The notes beneath the pieces are model-generated. The model searched no databases. It was not told where the DNA came from and worked only from the letters and a program-made list of their open reading frames with translations. Shown in pieces: positions 26,083 through 36,375 of a stretch of 64,000 bases of DNA (positions are counted from its first letter, which is position 1; each line of letters begins with the position of its first letter). This DNA comes from Leptospira congkakensis (lineage in GTDB: Bacteria; Spirochaetota; Leptospiria; Leptospirales; Leptospiraceae): positions 769,228 through 833,227 of the forward strand of contig NZ_RQGQ01000017.1 of NCBI RefSeq assembly GCF_004770265.1, read 5' to 3'. The translations under genes were made by a program, and so were the position numbers.

Positions 26083-29000
26083 ATGAGCTTTGCTGAGCTT
26101 TCGATAAAACGACCCATTTTTATTACCTGTACAATCGTTTTGATTTTGATTACAGGTTATCTGTCCTTAAACAAATTGGGAGTCGACTTATTCCCCAATA
26201 TTACAATTCCGGTGGTAACGGTCACGGTTCCTTATCCTGGTGCGGCACCAAACGAAATCGAAACGTTGATTGCGAAACCAGTAGAAGACGAATTGTCCAC
26301 TATTTCTGGGGTCAAACGAATCAAGTCTATCTGTAACGAAAGTTTGGGGACTGTCGTTGTTGAGTTCACAATGGAAACAGATGTGAAATATGCCGAACAA
26401 CAGGTCCGCGACAAAATTTCTGCCGTAAAGCCGAAGTTACCTGATGATGCAAAAGAACCGATCATCAGAAGGATCGATCCTGCCGATCAACCCATTATCA
26501 TCTTAGCATTAAGAGCAGATCTTCCGGAAGCAGAAATTTATGATATTGCCAACGAAGAAATCAAACAGATCCTACTCACTACACAAGACGTGGGAAACAT
26601 CACGATCTACGGCGGACGAAAAAGAGAAATCCATGTAGAATTGGATCGGGACAAATTAAAATCCCATATGATTTCCGCTTCTATGGTTTCCAATCGTTTG
26701 GCTTCTGGTGGAACGAACATCCCAGCAGGAAAAGTAAGTCGCTCCGACAACGAATTAGTTTATAGAACCATCAATGAGTTCAAATCCCCTGATGAAATTC
26801 GTGACACTCCGCTTTCTCTTTTTGGAAACGAAGTACCGATTAAAATAGGTCAGTTGGGAGAAGTAAAAGATACGATGGAAGACGAAGCTTCCCGTGCGTA
26901 CTTTAACGGAAAAAAGGCGGTCTTTCTTCTTGTATATAAACAATCAGGAGCAAACACTGTTGCTGTTGCCAAGGCGATTAAAAAAAGAGCAGCTGATATC
27001 AATACAGACTTAGCAAGACGAGAAGGATCACTTTTCCTTGCTATTGCAAACGACAACTCAACTGCTATCGAAGACAATATCTTTGATGTAAATGAGACCA
27101 TCTTTATCGGGATTGCACTTACTATCATCGTAGTATTATTATTCCTCGGAAGTGTTCGTTCTACACTAATCACTGGGCTTGCACTACCGAACTCGCTACT
27201 CGGCGCTTTTATCTTGATGGCGATTGCTGGATTTACAGTCAACGTAATGACTCTACTCGCACTCAGTTTGGCGGTTGGACTTCTCATTGATGATGCGATT
27301 GTGGTTCGGGAAAATATTTTCCGCCATAGAGAGATGGGAAAAACAGCAAGACAGGCATCCATTGACGGAACTAAAGAAGTAACTCTTGCCGTCATCGCAA
27401 CAACAATGGCCGTTATCGCCGTGTTTATGCCGATTGCGTTTATCAGCGGGGTTGTTGGACAGTTCTTACGAGAATTCGGACTTACCATTTGTTTTGCCTT
27501 ACTCATCTCCCTTTATGATGCACTTACCATCGCACCGATGTTATCTGCTTATTTTGGTGGAGCTGTTGCGGGTCATGGTGGTGGTCACGGAGGAGGACAT
27601 TCTTCCCCAGAAACAACGACTTCCAAATCTAAGAAAAAACCACAAGATGCTCAAGTCGCTTACGTTTCTGGTCCCGCAGAGCCAGGAAAAGTGGCTCAAG
27701 TATTGACTCTAATTTTTACTCCCGTTCGCATCCTTCTGAATGTGTTGAATTTTGGATTGGAAAAGGTTTTGGATGTTTTCAATAGATTTCAAACAAGACT
27801 AGAAAATCTTTATGCAAAAATCTTAAAGTTCACTCTACAGTTTCCTCTTTTGATTATTTCTGGAGCGATTCTTCTATTCGTATTCAGTATCTTTCTTACC
27901 AAGTTCATTACAAAAACTTTCTTACCAGCACAGGACCAAGGTAAGTTCCAAGTAACTTTGGACATGCCACCTGGCACATCGGTTGATAAGATGGCTACGG
28001 TTGCGAAAGAAGTGTATGAAAAAATTTCTGCACACGAAGAAACAAAACAAGTAGCGATGTTCAATACAAACCGAACCGCTTCTATGTTTGTGGAAATGGT
28101 TCCTTCGAAACAAAGAAAAGTAAATACAAGCCAATTCAAAGACGTTTTAAGAAAGGAACTTGCCATCACTCACCCTTATGCAACTCCGATCGTAAAAGAT
28201 ATTGATAATGTCGGCGGTGGACAAAGACCTTTCGTACTGGTTGTGAGTGGACAAAAGGGAGAGGACGTTCAAGAATACGGTTTAAAACTTTTGGAACGAT
28301 TGAAAAAGTCCAAAGCATTACTTGACGTAGATACAAGTTACAGAGCAGGTTCCCCTGAATTTCGAGTGATTCCTGATCGCGCCAGAGAAGTTATGTTAGG
28401 TGTTTCTGGATCAGCCATTGGTATGGAACTTCGAACTTTGATCGAAGGAACAACTCCCGCTGTATATAGACAAAATGGTGTGGAATATGATATCAGGGTT
28501 CGACTCAAAGAAGGACAAAGAAACTTAAAAGAAAGTTTCTATCAGTCCTATGTTCCTAATTTCAACAACATCATGATTCCGATCAAAAACGTTGCTACTT
28601 CCGAAGAAACAACGGGACTTGCGACCATCAACCGATTGAACAGAAACCAGTCTTTGGAAATTTATGCAGATATGGCTCCGGATGGTCCAGGGATGGGTGG
28701 TGCGATTGAAGAGATTGCAAAAATCACTGCAACGGAACTCCCTCTTCCTTCTACAGTAAGAATCAATTATCTTGGACAAGCTGAAAACTTCAAAGAGTTA
28801 GGTTCCTCGATGGCGATTGCAATGGGACTTGGAATCCTATTCATCTACATCGTACTTGCTTCTCTCTATGAAAGTTTCATCACTCCGATCGCCATCATGT
28901 TGGTTTTACCGTTAGCGTTATGTGGTGCCTTCATTGCACTTTTCCTTGCCAACGAGTCTATGAATCTCTTTTCCATGATTGCGCTGATTATGCTCATCGG

Positions 29001-29331
29001 TGTCGCTACCAAAAACTCAATTCTACTTGTGGACTTTACAAACCAGTTGATCCAACAAGGAACTGAGATGAAAGAAGCGATCATTGAAGCAGGTCGGGAA
29101 AGACTTCGTCCGATCCTTATGACCTCATTCGCGTTAGTTGCTGGATTTTTACCGATTGCTATCGGTTTGAACGAAGCATCAAAACAAAGAACGAGTATGG
29201 GTTGGGCACTCATCGGTGGTGTGATTTCATCTACGCTACTGACTCTGGTTGTGGTCCCTGCAGCATTCTCCTATATTGAAAGATTAAACAATTTCATCAG
29301 AAGACATTCTCCAGACCCAGACGCGAAATAA
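26083..29331 (+). CDS. RND (AcrB/HAE1-type) multidrug efflux transporter
   Basis: An inner-membrane proton-driven efflux transporter of 1082 residues from ATG at 26083 (GGAG six bases upstream; a TTG at 26035 is rejected). The sequence begins FAELSIKRPIFITC, then NLGVDLFPNI-like text and PYPGAAPNEIET, and contains the helix 4 motif LSLAVGLLIDDAIVVREN with paired Asp residues for proton relay. A second, similar half follows. Between helix 6 and helix 7 there is an unusual His/Gly-rich insert, residues ~494-508 (GHGGGHGGGHSS), then a Lys-rich linker. No membrane-fusion or outer-membrane partner gene adjoins it. Confidence 0.95.
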   Translation: MSFAELSIKRPIFITCTIVLILITGYLSLNKLGVDLFPNITIPVVTVTVPYPGAAPNEIETLIAKPVEDELSTISGVKRIKSICNESLGTVVVEFTMETDVKYAEQQVRDKISAVKPKLPDDAKEPIIRRIDPADQPIIILALRADLPEAEIYDIANEEIKQILLTTQDVGNITIYGGRKREIHVELDRDKLKSHMISASMVSNRLASGGTNIPAGKVSRSDNELVYRTINEFKSPDEIRDTPLSLFGNEVPIKIGQLGEVKDTMEDEASRAYFNGKKAVFLLVYKQSGANTVAVAKAIKKRAADINTDLARREGSLFLAIANDNSTAIEDNIFDVNETIFIGIALTIIVVLLFLGSVRSTLITGLALPNSLLGAFILMAIAGFTVNVMTLLALSLAVGLLIDDAIVVRENIFRHREMGKTARQASIDGTKEVTLAVIATTMAVIAVFMPIAFISGVVGQFLREFGLTICFALLISLYDALTIAPMLSAYFGGAVAGHGGGHGGGHSSPETTTSKSKKKPQDAQVAYVSGPAEPGKVAQVLTLIFTPVRILLNVLNFGLEKVLDVFNRFQTRLENLYAKILKFTLQFPLLIISGAILLFVFSIFLTKFITKTFLPAQDQGKFQVTLDMPPGTSVDKMATVAKEVYEKISAHEETKQVAMFNTNRTASMFVEMVPSKQRKVNTSQFKDVLRKELAITHPYATPIVKDIDNVGGGQRPFVLVVSGQKGEDVQEYGLKLLERLKKSKALLDVDTSYRAGSPEFRVIPDRAREVMLGVSGSAIGMELRTLIEGTTPAVYRQNGVEYDIRVRLKEGQRNLKESFYQSYVPNFNNIMIPIKNVATSEETTGLATINRLNRNQSLEIYADMAPDGPGMGGAIEEIAKITATELPLPSTVRINYLGQAENFKELGSSMAIAMGLGILFIYIVLASLYESFITPIAIMLVLPLALCGAFIALFLANESMNLFSMIALIMLIGVATKNSILLVDFTNQLIQQGTEMKEAIIEAGRERLRPILMTSFALVAGFLPIAIGLNEASKQRTSMGWALIGGVISSTLLTLVVVPAAFSYIERLNNFIRRHSPDPDAK

Positions 29332-29368
29332 AAACATAGAAATTTCATTTAGAAAATTCTTTTCAAAG

Positions 29369-29390
29369 CCCCACGTAAGTGGGGTTTTTT
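29369..29390 (+). terminator. rho-independent terminator after the RND pump
   Basis: Stem CCCCAC (29369-29374) and GTGGGG (29379-29384) with a GTAA tetraloop, followed by six T residues. It lies 37 bases after the stop codon of the pump gene. Confidence 0.9.
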
Positions 29391-29649
29391 GTATTCAGGC
29401 CTTAATCCACAAAACAATCATTATTCTCTGGGCACCATCTCCGGCCATCAGTCGACGAGGGCGCTCCTTCTGTCCGGGGTGCGCGTAACTGGTTCCTTAA
29501 GATCCGAAAAAATCTTGAAAACTGCACAAAGATTCTGCAAAATCAACAACAATGAAAAATGTTACATTTAGATTAGAAGTTGATAGGTTTATAGAAAGTA
29601 CTTCACCAAGATCGAATCCATTAAAAAGTACAGAATTCTTTTCTAAGTT
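29391..29649. repeat. intergenic repeat fragment (minus orientation)
   Basis: No gene. About 29440-29490 is GC-rich; TCCGGGGTGCGC at 29473-29484 is the exact inverse of GCGCACCCCGGA at 51730-51741, and GAGC with CGCCC continues the match. It is therefore probably another degraded copy of the structured intergenic repeat seen near 18050 and 51700. Confidence 0.45.
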
Positions 29650-30327
29650 ATGAAGCTCATCACGATCGCCATTTGTTTCGGAATTCCTTTTTTATCTTTG
29701 GTTTCCCAACCTACAGAAAATAAACTGAATGTTTTGAATCGTAAGGCTTATGAACTTTCCATACAAAAAAATCCAAATAAAGAACTCATTAACTTAGAAA
29801 AGAAAATTCCTGGCATTACTTTGGATATCAAATACGCAACTCCCGAGAACTTTACCAAACAAGTTATCTATAAGGAAGCCAAAGCCTTTGCCAGAAAACC
29901 AGTGGCAGAAGCACTAAACAAAGCCAACCTTGAATTTTTACAACTTGGCTATTCCATAAAAATATTTGATGCGTATCGGCCTTATGCAGCCACAGTCAAA
30001 TTTTTTGAAATTGTGGGAGACACAAGGTATGTGGCCTCACCTAAAACAGGATCGAGGCATAATAAAGGTTGTGCGATTGACTTAACTCTTGTGGATCAAA
30101 AAACAAAACGGGAGCTTCCTATGCCAACGGAATATGATTCCTTTCAAAAAGAGGCTTGGGCTGAAGCACCAGTTTCCGATCCTGAGATTTTAAAAAACCG
30201 TACGATTCTAATCAGTACACTTAGCAAATATGGATTTCGTGTGAACAAAACCGAATGGTGGCATTATGATTTTGTAGGATGTTCCGGCTTTGAAGTTTTG
30301 GACATCCCTTTTGAAGAATTGGAGTAG
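29650..30327 (+). CDS. D-alanyl-D-alanine dipeptidase (VanX/DdpX type)
   Basis: A 225-residue exported zinc dipeptidase. All active-site residues of VanX are recognisable: H137 and D144 in SRHNKGCAIDLTL, catalytic E202 and zinc ligand H205 in TEWWHYDF, and R110 in FDAYRPY. A cleavable signal peptide (residues ~1-20) puts it in the periplasm, where it would hydrolyse D-Ala-D-Ala from cell-wall turnover. In Gram-negative species this generally serves nutrition or recycling, not vancomycin resistance; no vanH or vanA gene is nearby. Confidence 0.92.
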   Translation: MKLITIAICFGIPFLSLVSQPTENKLNVLNRKAYELSIQKNPNKELINLEKKIPGITLDIKYATPENFTKQVIYKEAKAFARKPVAEALNKANLEFLQLGYSIKIFDAYRPYAATVKFFEIVGDTRYVASPKTGSRHNKGCAIDLTLVDQKTKRELPMPTEYDSFQKEAWAEAPVSDPEILKNRTILISTLSKYGFRVNKTEWWHYDFVGCSGFEVLDIPFEELE

Positions 30328-30372
30328 GGGGTTAGATATACTAATTTTAATTTGCCAATGATTAAGATATTC

Positions 30373-33300
30373 TTATTCATTTAAATTAATAAAAGGATTA
30401 TCCTGTTTTCCTGTGCCTACCACTACATTATACTCTAATTTTGGAATTTTTTCTAGCGGAATTCCTTGAGCTAACATACGCGCTTCATAAGTGTCAACTA
30501 TGCATTGAAAATGTTTTTTTGCAGATTCGATCTTTTGTTTTTCTTCCTCAGTTCGAATATCACTAAAGTTTTTGTATCCTTTGGTTTCTTTAATATAATA
30601 AAGAAACTTTTCAGTGCCGCCAGTTTCTTCTTTTACAACAATTGCCCAATCTGGGTTATATTCTCCGACTGGTGTCGGAACAATAAACTTTCGCGGGAGT
30701 TTAGTAAATACCTCAACTGTGCTTGAATCTTCTTGTTCTCTAGCAAATCTCTTTTCAGTATCACTATCAGTTTCCATTTTATCATATAATCCATGTTTAT
30801 TGGTTTCTATCGTATCAGATATTACCTCTTTAAATTCTTTAAAAATTGGATCAGATGTATTCTTTTGCTCCCAGTAGGTATTGGGTAGAGGAACATATTC
30901 GAGTCCATTTTTAATACCAATTTCTCTTATGACTTCTCTTATGTGCTGAGCGGATCTTTCGAGGTAGTTCTGTGGATTTTTTAAAAATTCGCCAAGAGAG
31001 CCGGATTCTTTTAAGATTTTTTTTAAAGTATCTCTAGTTAAGTCCGTTTCTTTTTGTAAGTATTCAAGAGGGTCAGGGAGGGGGAATGGACTTGTTACTT
31101 CTCTTGATTCTCTATTACGAATTTCTGCAGCGGAGACTCCACCATAGGCAATGGTTCCTTGTGCAATAGAAGTAACTACTCTCATGGATTCACATTGGAT
31201 CTCTCGGATCCTTTTCACCGATTCGGTAATAATAGAATTGGAATCAAACTGAAATCTATATATGGTTTTTTGTTTGATGATATCCCAAAGTTTCCAAAAT
31301 TCTGGATGATTCCATAAGTGGTCATTTTTTTTGATTAGGTTTGGCTTTCTTTTGATTTGAACGAAGGTTTGGATATTTAGTCCTCTGAGCCATTCCAGAA
31401 TGATATCTTCACGGCCAGCAAAATCACCTTCCAAAATAAACTCTGATGGGTTTAGAAAGGCATTTTCCATTAGATTTGTAAATGCACCATCTGCGTTAAG
31501 ATAACGTAATTTTTTTAAGACTTCAAAAAGTTCGTCTGCTTTTTTTCTTTTTTCTTGGGGACTAGGAGTATTAGAGCTGAAGCTGGCAACAAGATTCATA
31601 AATTGATGGGAATTTACTTTCCCGAATTCGATACCGGATTCTTCCCTGTATTCTGTTTGCAATCCGCTTACGAATTCTGTATAACTTTCATTTACTACGA
31701 CTGTAAGTTGGTTTACAGTTTCGTTTTGAATTCGATTGCCTTGAATGTCCACCGGGAGCCGCATTCCACGACCAATCTGTTGTCGTTTGGTAAATTCGGA
31801 GCGTGTTTCTAATAAGGTACAGATTTGAAACACATTTGGATTATCCCAACCTTCCCTGAGCGCTGAGTGAGAAAAGATAAAACGAAGTGGTTCGTTAGAA
31901 TCGAGTAACCTCTCTTTGTCTTTCATGATGAGATTATAGGTATCATCATCTTTGGCGCCATCGCCTTTGGTATCTTTCCATTCGACGATTTCTGAATTTC
32001 CTTTTTTCTTTTTATCGCCAGAAAAATATCCATTATGTACAAACTCGACGGGAGGAGCATTTAAATCGATAAACTCTGGTTTTTGAATTAACTCTGAATA
32101 GGCTGCCTCAAATACCTTTCCAAATTTACCAAGACTTGTGGTTCCATCAGGATTATATTCTCTGTAATTGGAAACTCGATCTAGAAAAAAGAGAGTCAAA
32201 ACCTTGGCCTGAATTCCCATTCGCAAAAGTTGCATTTCTTTTTCCAAATGCGCTTTGATTGTTTCTTTGATTCTTTCGTCTTGAATGACGGGGGCTATGG
32301 AACCAATTTCTTTGCCCAAAAGAATTACGGTGCCGTTTGTGAATCGTAAAAATTCGTTTCCAGGTTCGATGCTAATCGTATCAGCAATATAACCATTATA
32401 ATGCGAATTTTCTGTTTTAAGACTTAAGTCATCTTTTTGTTTGAGTTTGATTTTCTTTTTTGAAATTTTTCCCTTAGATTGGACGTTTACCGTTACTGTT
32501 GCGGTAAACCCAACACCTGGCTTTCCTTCTGTAGATTCCAGTTTCATATAGGGTGCGTTTTCTGTTCCTGTAACTTCTAAAGATCGAATTTGGATCCGTT
32601 TGACGAGTTTTCTTTGGAAGGCCTCAACGGGTCCCAAGCGAAAGATGGGGTTGTATCTAATGCGCGGTGTAGCCGAATACCGTAATTGGAAAAGGGGATT
32701 TAATTCTGCAATGGCATTCTGTGCGGTTTCGGTATTGTCTACAGATTGGGGTTCGTCAATAATAAGGATGGGTTTTGATGAACGAATGAAATCAATAGGT
32801 CTTTGTCCATTCAGCTCATCCATTTCCTTATGGATGATGTTGGTGTCTTTATTGAAGGCTTGGATGTTCATCACAAGAATTTGCAATTGGTTTGTTGTAG
32901 CAAAGTTACGGAGGGCACTTGGCGCCGAACCTTGGTAAAGCGAATAAGTGCTTCCTTTGACAAGAGGAATCCCATACTTCGCTCTGAAATGGTCTGCAGT
33001 CATTTCTAAGGTTTTTAGAACTCCTTCTTTGATGGCGATGGAAGGAACAATAATGATAAACTTCGACCAACCATAGAGTTTATGAAGAGATAAAATTGTA
33101 TTTAAATACACATATGTCTTTCCAGTTCCTGTTTCCATCTCGATGGTAAATCGAAGTCCATTTCGTTCAAATTCTTCTTTTGTAGTGGCTTCAAGAGAAA
33201 ACTTGTCTTGCACCTTTCGTAAGTTTTCATACAAAACTGATTCTTCTAAAAGCAGGGCATTTCCAAATCCAAGTTCGGTTTGAAAAAGAGACCCTTTTTC

Positions 33301-33414
33301 ACCAGAAAGAGAAAAAGAAAATCCACTGGGATTTTTTTCCATCCCTTCAAATAAAGATACAGCGGCACTTGTGGCAGTGTCTTGGAATTCGAGACTTTCG
33401 AAATGGATTTTCAT
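30373..33414 (-). CDS. res: type III restriction enzyme, Res subunit
   Basis: A 1013-residue restriction subunit. The N-terminal superfamily 2 motor has Walker A EMETGTGKTY at ~92-101, the DEAD-like IIDEPQSVD, motif III RYSATP and motif VI RQQIGRGMRL. The C-terminal nuclease has a PD-(D/E)xK centre, with NPDW at ~920 and ETK at 943-945. With Mod it cleaves DNA at pairs of unmethylated sites in opposite orientation after ATP-dependent movement. Its ATG is three bases after the mod stop. Intact, so the system is probably active. Last gene of the defence locus. Confidence 0.95.
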   Translation of the reverse strand: MKIHFESLEFQDTATSAAVSLFEGMEKNPSGFSFSLSGEKGSLFQTELGFGNALLLEESVLYENLRKVQDKFSLEATTKEEFERNGLRFTIEMETGTGKTYVYLNTILSLHKLYGWSKFIIIVPSIAIKEGVLKTLEMTADHFRAKYGIPLVKGSTYSLYQGSAPSALRNFATTNQLQILVMNIQAFNKDTNIIHKEMDELNGQRPIDFIRSSKPILIIDEPQSVDNTETAQNAIAELNPLFQLRYSATPRIRYNPIFRLGPVEAFQRKLVKRIQIRSLEVTGTENAPYMKLESTEGKPGVGFTATVTVNVQSKGKISKKKIKLKQKDDLSLKTENSHYNGYIADTISIEPGNEFLRFTNGTVILLGKEIGSIAPVIQDERIKETIKAHLEKEMQLLRMGIQAKVLTLFFLDRVSNYREYNPDGTTSLGKFGKVFEAAYSELIQKPEFIDLNAPPVEFVHNGYFSGDKKKKGNSEIVEWKDTKGDGAKDDDTYNLIMKDKERLLDSNEPLRFIFSHSALREGWDNPNVFQICTLLETRSEFTKRQQIGRGMRLPVDIQGNRIQNETVNQLTVVVNESYTEFVSGLQTEYREESGIEFGKVNSHQFMNLVASFSSNTPSPQEKRKKADELFEVLKKLRYLNADGAFTNLMENAFLNPSEFILEGDFAGREDIILEWLRGLNIQTFVQIKRKPNLIKKNDHLWNHPEFWKLWDIIKQKTIYRFQFDSNSIITESVKRIREIQCESMRVVTSIAQGTIAYGGVSAAEIRNRESREVTSPFPLPDPLEYLQKETDLTRDTLKKILKESGSLGEFLKNPQNYLERSAQHIREVIREIGIKNGLEYVPLPNTYWEQKNTSDPIFKEFKEVISDTIETNKHGLYDKMETDSDTEKRFAREQEDSSTVEVFTKLPRKFIVPTPVGEYNPDWAIVVKEETGGTEKFLYYIKETKGYKNFSDIRTEEEKQKIESAKKHFQCIVDTYEARMLAQGIPLEKIPKLEYNVVVGTGKQDNPFINLNE

Positions 33415-33417
33415 ACT

Positions 33418-35457
33418 TTAAACCACCTGGAAGCTAACATCTTTCATCTGTTTGAATCCGGCATGTACGTTGGCTTTAAGGACATCGTTTCCAGAAAAAC
33501 CCATTTCTCTAGCAATCACAAGCGAAGGGCTTCGTCTCATGATTTCATTAAATACTTCCAAGTTATGTTCTTTTCCTAGTACATAATAGGCGGTTTCTTC
33601 TGCGATATAAACGATCTTTCCGGCGATGGTCTCCGTTTTGATATTTGGGTTTGCGAGGGCTTCTGAAATTCCCGATTTTAACAAAACTTCATAGAGAATG
33701 GCTTCTTCTGTATTCGCTAATGCATTGGAGGACAAAAGTGTTGGTTGGTCTTCGAAGAGCGCTTTTTCCAAAGCCTCCTTAGTTTTTTCGATATTACCAT
33801 TCCAAACCGGGAAGTTAGACGGTGCCAATTTGAAAACCCGAAAGCCCAAATCTTGGGGTTTACGCGGTGGTTCGTTATTTTCCCTATTTTTTATTAGTTG
33901 GTCTACCCCGGACTCAAAACCCAAGGAAGGCGAATCTTCTTTTTTGGATGGGTCTGCTTTTACTTTTACCGATTTTTTCCCACTATCTTTGGTGTTTGCA
34001 CTTCCTTCTTCTTTCAGCTTTGTTATCACACGACGGATCCGTTCCATTCCAATTTCGGCAATGGTTTGGAAACCGGCTCTAGAGGCTTCCGATTCCTCCC
34101 AAGTCCCATCGGCCTTTTGTTTGCGCGTAGGCTCGGGGAGTTGCACACAGATAAATTTACGATTGCCTCCATCTTCTGCATTTAACGCCAGTACGGCGTG
34201 GGCGGTAGTGGCAGAGCCGGAAAAGAAGTCGAGGACGATGTCGTTGGGGCTACAAGATATAGCCATCATTCTTATCATTAATCTTACAGGCTTTGGAGTT
34301 TCAAATTCTAATCTATTCAAGATAGCATTGAATTCTTGTTTTGCTTCTTGGTTATGACCAACGTCTTCATGCATCCATAAAGTAACAGGAACTATACCAT
34401 CTTGTACTTCCGAAAGGAATTGCTTTGCTCTTGGAAAATTTTCACCAGATTTCCCAAACCATATTTTGTTTTCTAGTAACATTTTATTAAAAGTGTCTTG
34501 AGATGGTGCCCATTGCCTTCCTTCTGGAGGGAAATGCTTATTTCCATTAGGTGATTCAATGCAATATGAATGGCCTTGAGCCTTTGTTTTTGAAGTCAGA
34601 TCCCCACTTGTCCAAGGTCCACGTGGGTCATTGTCCAGGTTTTTATATGCTGCTTTTTGTTCCTCGGTACGTCGAAGAAGAATTGGTGACCATTTGTCTT
34701 TCATTTTTGAGTAAAGTAAAATATGGTCATGTGATTCAGATAAATATTTTTCATCGTTTTGAGGAGAAAATTTCTTTTCCCAAATTACATTCGCCACAAA
34801 GTTCTCTTCTCCGAAAATTTCATCGCATACTTTCCGTAAGTGGGCCACTTCGGTGTCATCAATGGAAATAAAAATCACCCCATCTTCACGAAGGAGGTTG
34901 CGAGCAAGGAAGAGTCTCGGATACATCATGTTCAGCCATTGAGAATGGAACCGGCCCGTGGTTTCTGTGTTATTCGAAAACTTGCGTCCTTTGGCATCCA
35001 CTTGTCCCGTGTATTCTAGATAGGTTTTGAGAGATTCCGTATAATCATCTGGATAGACAAAGTCGTTTCCTGTATTGTAAGGCGGGTCGATGTAGATCAT
35101 CTTTACCTTACCGAGGTAGGACTTTTGCAAAAGTTTTAATACTTCCAAATTGTCCCCCTCGATATAGAGGTTTTCGGTATTGTCAAAGTCCACCGAAGCG
35201 GCACGGTCAGGGAGTAGAGTGGCTGTCGTTGGGGATTGGATGGCCTTAAAACAATTTCGTTTGCCGGGCCAGTTTAGTCCAAATCGTTCTTTTGTTTCTT
35301 CCGATTCGATGGTTTCGCCAAGGCTTTGGCGGAGTTTGTCCCAATCTATCAAATTCCCTTCAGTGAAGACTTGAGGGAAGTGTTCTTTTAGAATACGGAG
35401 TTTGTCTTCGGTTAGGTTGTGGGAGGTAAGGGGGAGTTTTTGGGGTTCGTCAGACAT
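33418..35457 (-). CDS. mod: type III DNA methyltransferase, Mod subunit
   Basis: A 679-residue adenine methyltransferase from ATG at 35457; a longer frame to 35514 would overlap the abi gene and is rejected. Order of motifs is beta-class: IYIDPPYNTGND (catalytic) first, and the SAM-binding DIVLDFFSGSATTAHAV later. The region between them is the target recognition domain. Mod sets the recognition sequence and protects host DNA by N6-adenine methylation of one strand. It lies five bases after the abi stop and three before res. No simple repeat tract indicating phase variation is visible in the gene. Confidence 0.95.
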   Translation of the reverse strand: MSDEPQKLPLTSHNLTEDKLRILKEHFPQVFTEGNLIDWDKLRQSLGETIESEETKERFGLNWPGKRNCFKAIQSPTTATLLPDRAASVDFDNTENLYIEGDNLEVLKLLQKSYLGKVKMIYIDPPYNTGNDFVYPDDYTESLKTYLEYTGQVDAKGRKFSNNTETTGRFHSQWLNMMYPRLFLARNLLREDGVIFISIDDTEVAHLRKVCDEIFGEENFVANVIWEKKFSPQNDEKYLSESHDHILLYSKMKDKWSPILLRRTEEQKAAYKNLDNDPRGPWTSGDLTSKTKAQGHSYCIESPNGNKHFPPEGRQWAPSQDTFNKMLLENKIWFGKSGENFPRAKQFLSEVQDGIVPVTLWMHEDVGHNQEAKQEFNAILNRLEFETPKPVRLMIRMMAISCSPNDIVLDFFSGSATTAHAVLALNAEDGGNRKFICVQLPEPTRKQKADGTWEESEASRAGFQTIAEIGMERIRRVITKLKEEGSANTKDSGKKSVKVKADPSKKEDSPSLGFESGVDQLIKNRENNEPPRKPQDLGFRVFKLAPSNFPVWNGNIEKTKEALEKALFEDQPTLLSSNALANTEEAILYEVLLKSGISEALANPNIKTETIAGKIVYIAEETAYYVLGKEHNLEVFNEIMRRSPSLVIAREMGFSGNDVLKANVHAGFKQMKDVSFQVV

Positions 35458-35462
35458 TTTCT

Positions 35463-36374
35463 TTAATTCCTTGATTGTGTTTTGGTTAGATTCCAAAAAG
35501 GAACCTCTTTCCATCTTTCAGGAAAACCCATTTCGCGAATGGGAATGGTAGGATAGAGAGTCAGTAAATCTAAAAAACGAAATTTCCATTGGCTAGTTGG
35601 GGAAATGAAATTTAGCATATATTGAATGATCGATAGAATCACAAAGATTTTGTTTGGTTGGATTTCGACTGGTTGTTTCCAACCTAAATCATTTCGCGGA
35701 AGCATTGGTTTGTATCCAAACTCTCGATTCCACAACCTAGAATGGTGTGCACAAATGTTCCTGACTGAGTTTAAACTTCCGATCCAAGACAAGAGAACAG
35801 GTTCAGGTAAATTGTATTTTTTAGCAATCGATTTTGAAGTGGAGGTAGCGATTCCTCTGTACATAGTAAACAGTGTGCCAAAACTGATGAGCTCAGTAGC
35901 CATCCAAAGAGGAAGAGAATCATGCTCTTCACCATATTTGTGTTGGAAATGTGAGACAAATTTTTCTTTGCTTCGCGAATATTCCTTTTTTATTTCCTCT
36001 TGGAGTTTCATAAATTCAGGTTCTTTTAACATGGGAAAGGCAGAGGGTTCTGTGTAACCAAAAGCGCCTGTTTGGTGAGATAATTTGTATGTGATATCGG
36101 TTCGTAGAGCGATTTCTATTTTCTCGATACCATCAAGAACAAGTAAACGAAGTTTACGATCAAAACAATAACGACTCCAAATTTCTTTCAGAGTGGTGTT
36201 TTGTTTAAATTCTTCATTTGGATAATTTCGAAAAGGAAACCAATAGCCACTCAATCGATAGTAACTAACTTGTTTTAAGATTGATACTAAGTCAATGCGG
36301 TCGCATACCAAACCTCTGGAGAGAAGTTGATCGGCTTGTTCATCAATGGTTAAGGCTTTTTTTTGGTAGATCAT
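35463..36374 (-). CDS. Abi_2 family abortive-infection-like protein (AbiD/AbiF type, HEPN)
   Basis: A 303-residue protein from ATG at 36374. It starts with MIYQKKALTIDEQADQLLSR and has VSYYRLSGYWFPFR, the hallmark of the Abi_2 family of lactococcal AbiD and AbiF. The C-terminal part carries SVRNICAHHSRLWNRE, an R-x4-H motif of HEPN ribonucleases. Such proteins halt growth of infected cells, probably by RNA cleavage. Its gene is wedged between the SNF2 helicase and mod, only five bases before mod, so it is co-expressed with the restriction enzyme. A hairpin covers its ribosome-binding site. A longer TTG start at 36410 is less likely. Confidence 0.88.
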   Translation of the reverse strand: MIYQKKALTIDEQADQLLSRGLVCDRIDLVSILKQVSYYRLSGYWFPFRNYPNEEFKQNTTLKEIWSRYCFDRKLRLLVLDGIEKIEIALRTDITYKLSHQTGAFGYTEPSAFPMLKEPEFMKLQEEIKKEYSRSKEKFVSHFQHKYGEEHDSLPLWMATELISFGTLFTMYRGIATSTSKSIAKKYNLPEPVLLSWIGSLNSVRNICAHHSRLWNREFGYKPMLPRNDLGWKQPVEIQPNKIFVILSIIQYMLNFISPTSQWKFRFLDLLTLYPTIPIREMGFPERWKEVPFWNLTKTQSRN

Positions 36375-36375
36375 C

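Noticed and set aside
29389..29571. 60-codon plus-strand frame after the RND terminator
   Set aside because: It begins at the terminator T run and runs through repeat-like GC-rich sequence.
35458..35514. N-terminal extension of Mod
   Set aside because: It would overlap the abi gene by more than 50 bases; ATG at 35457 leaves a normal five-base gap.
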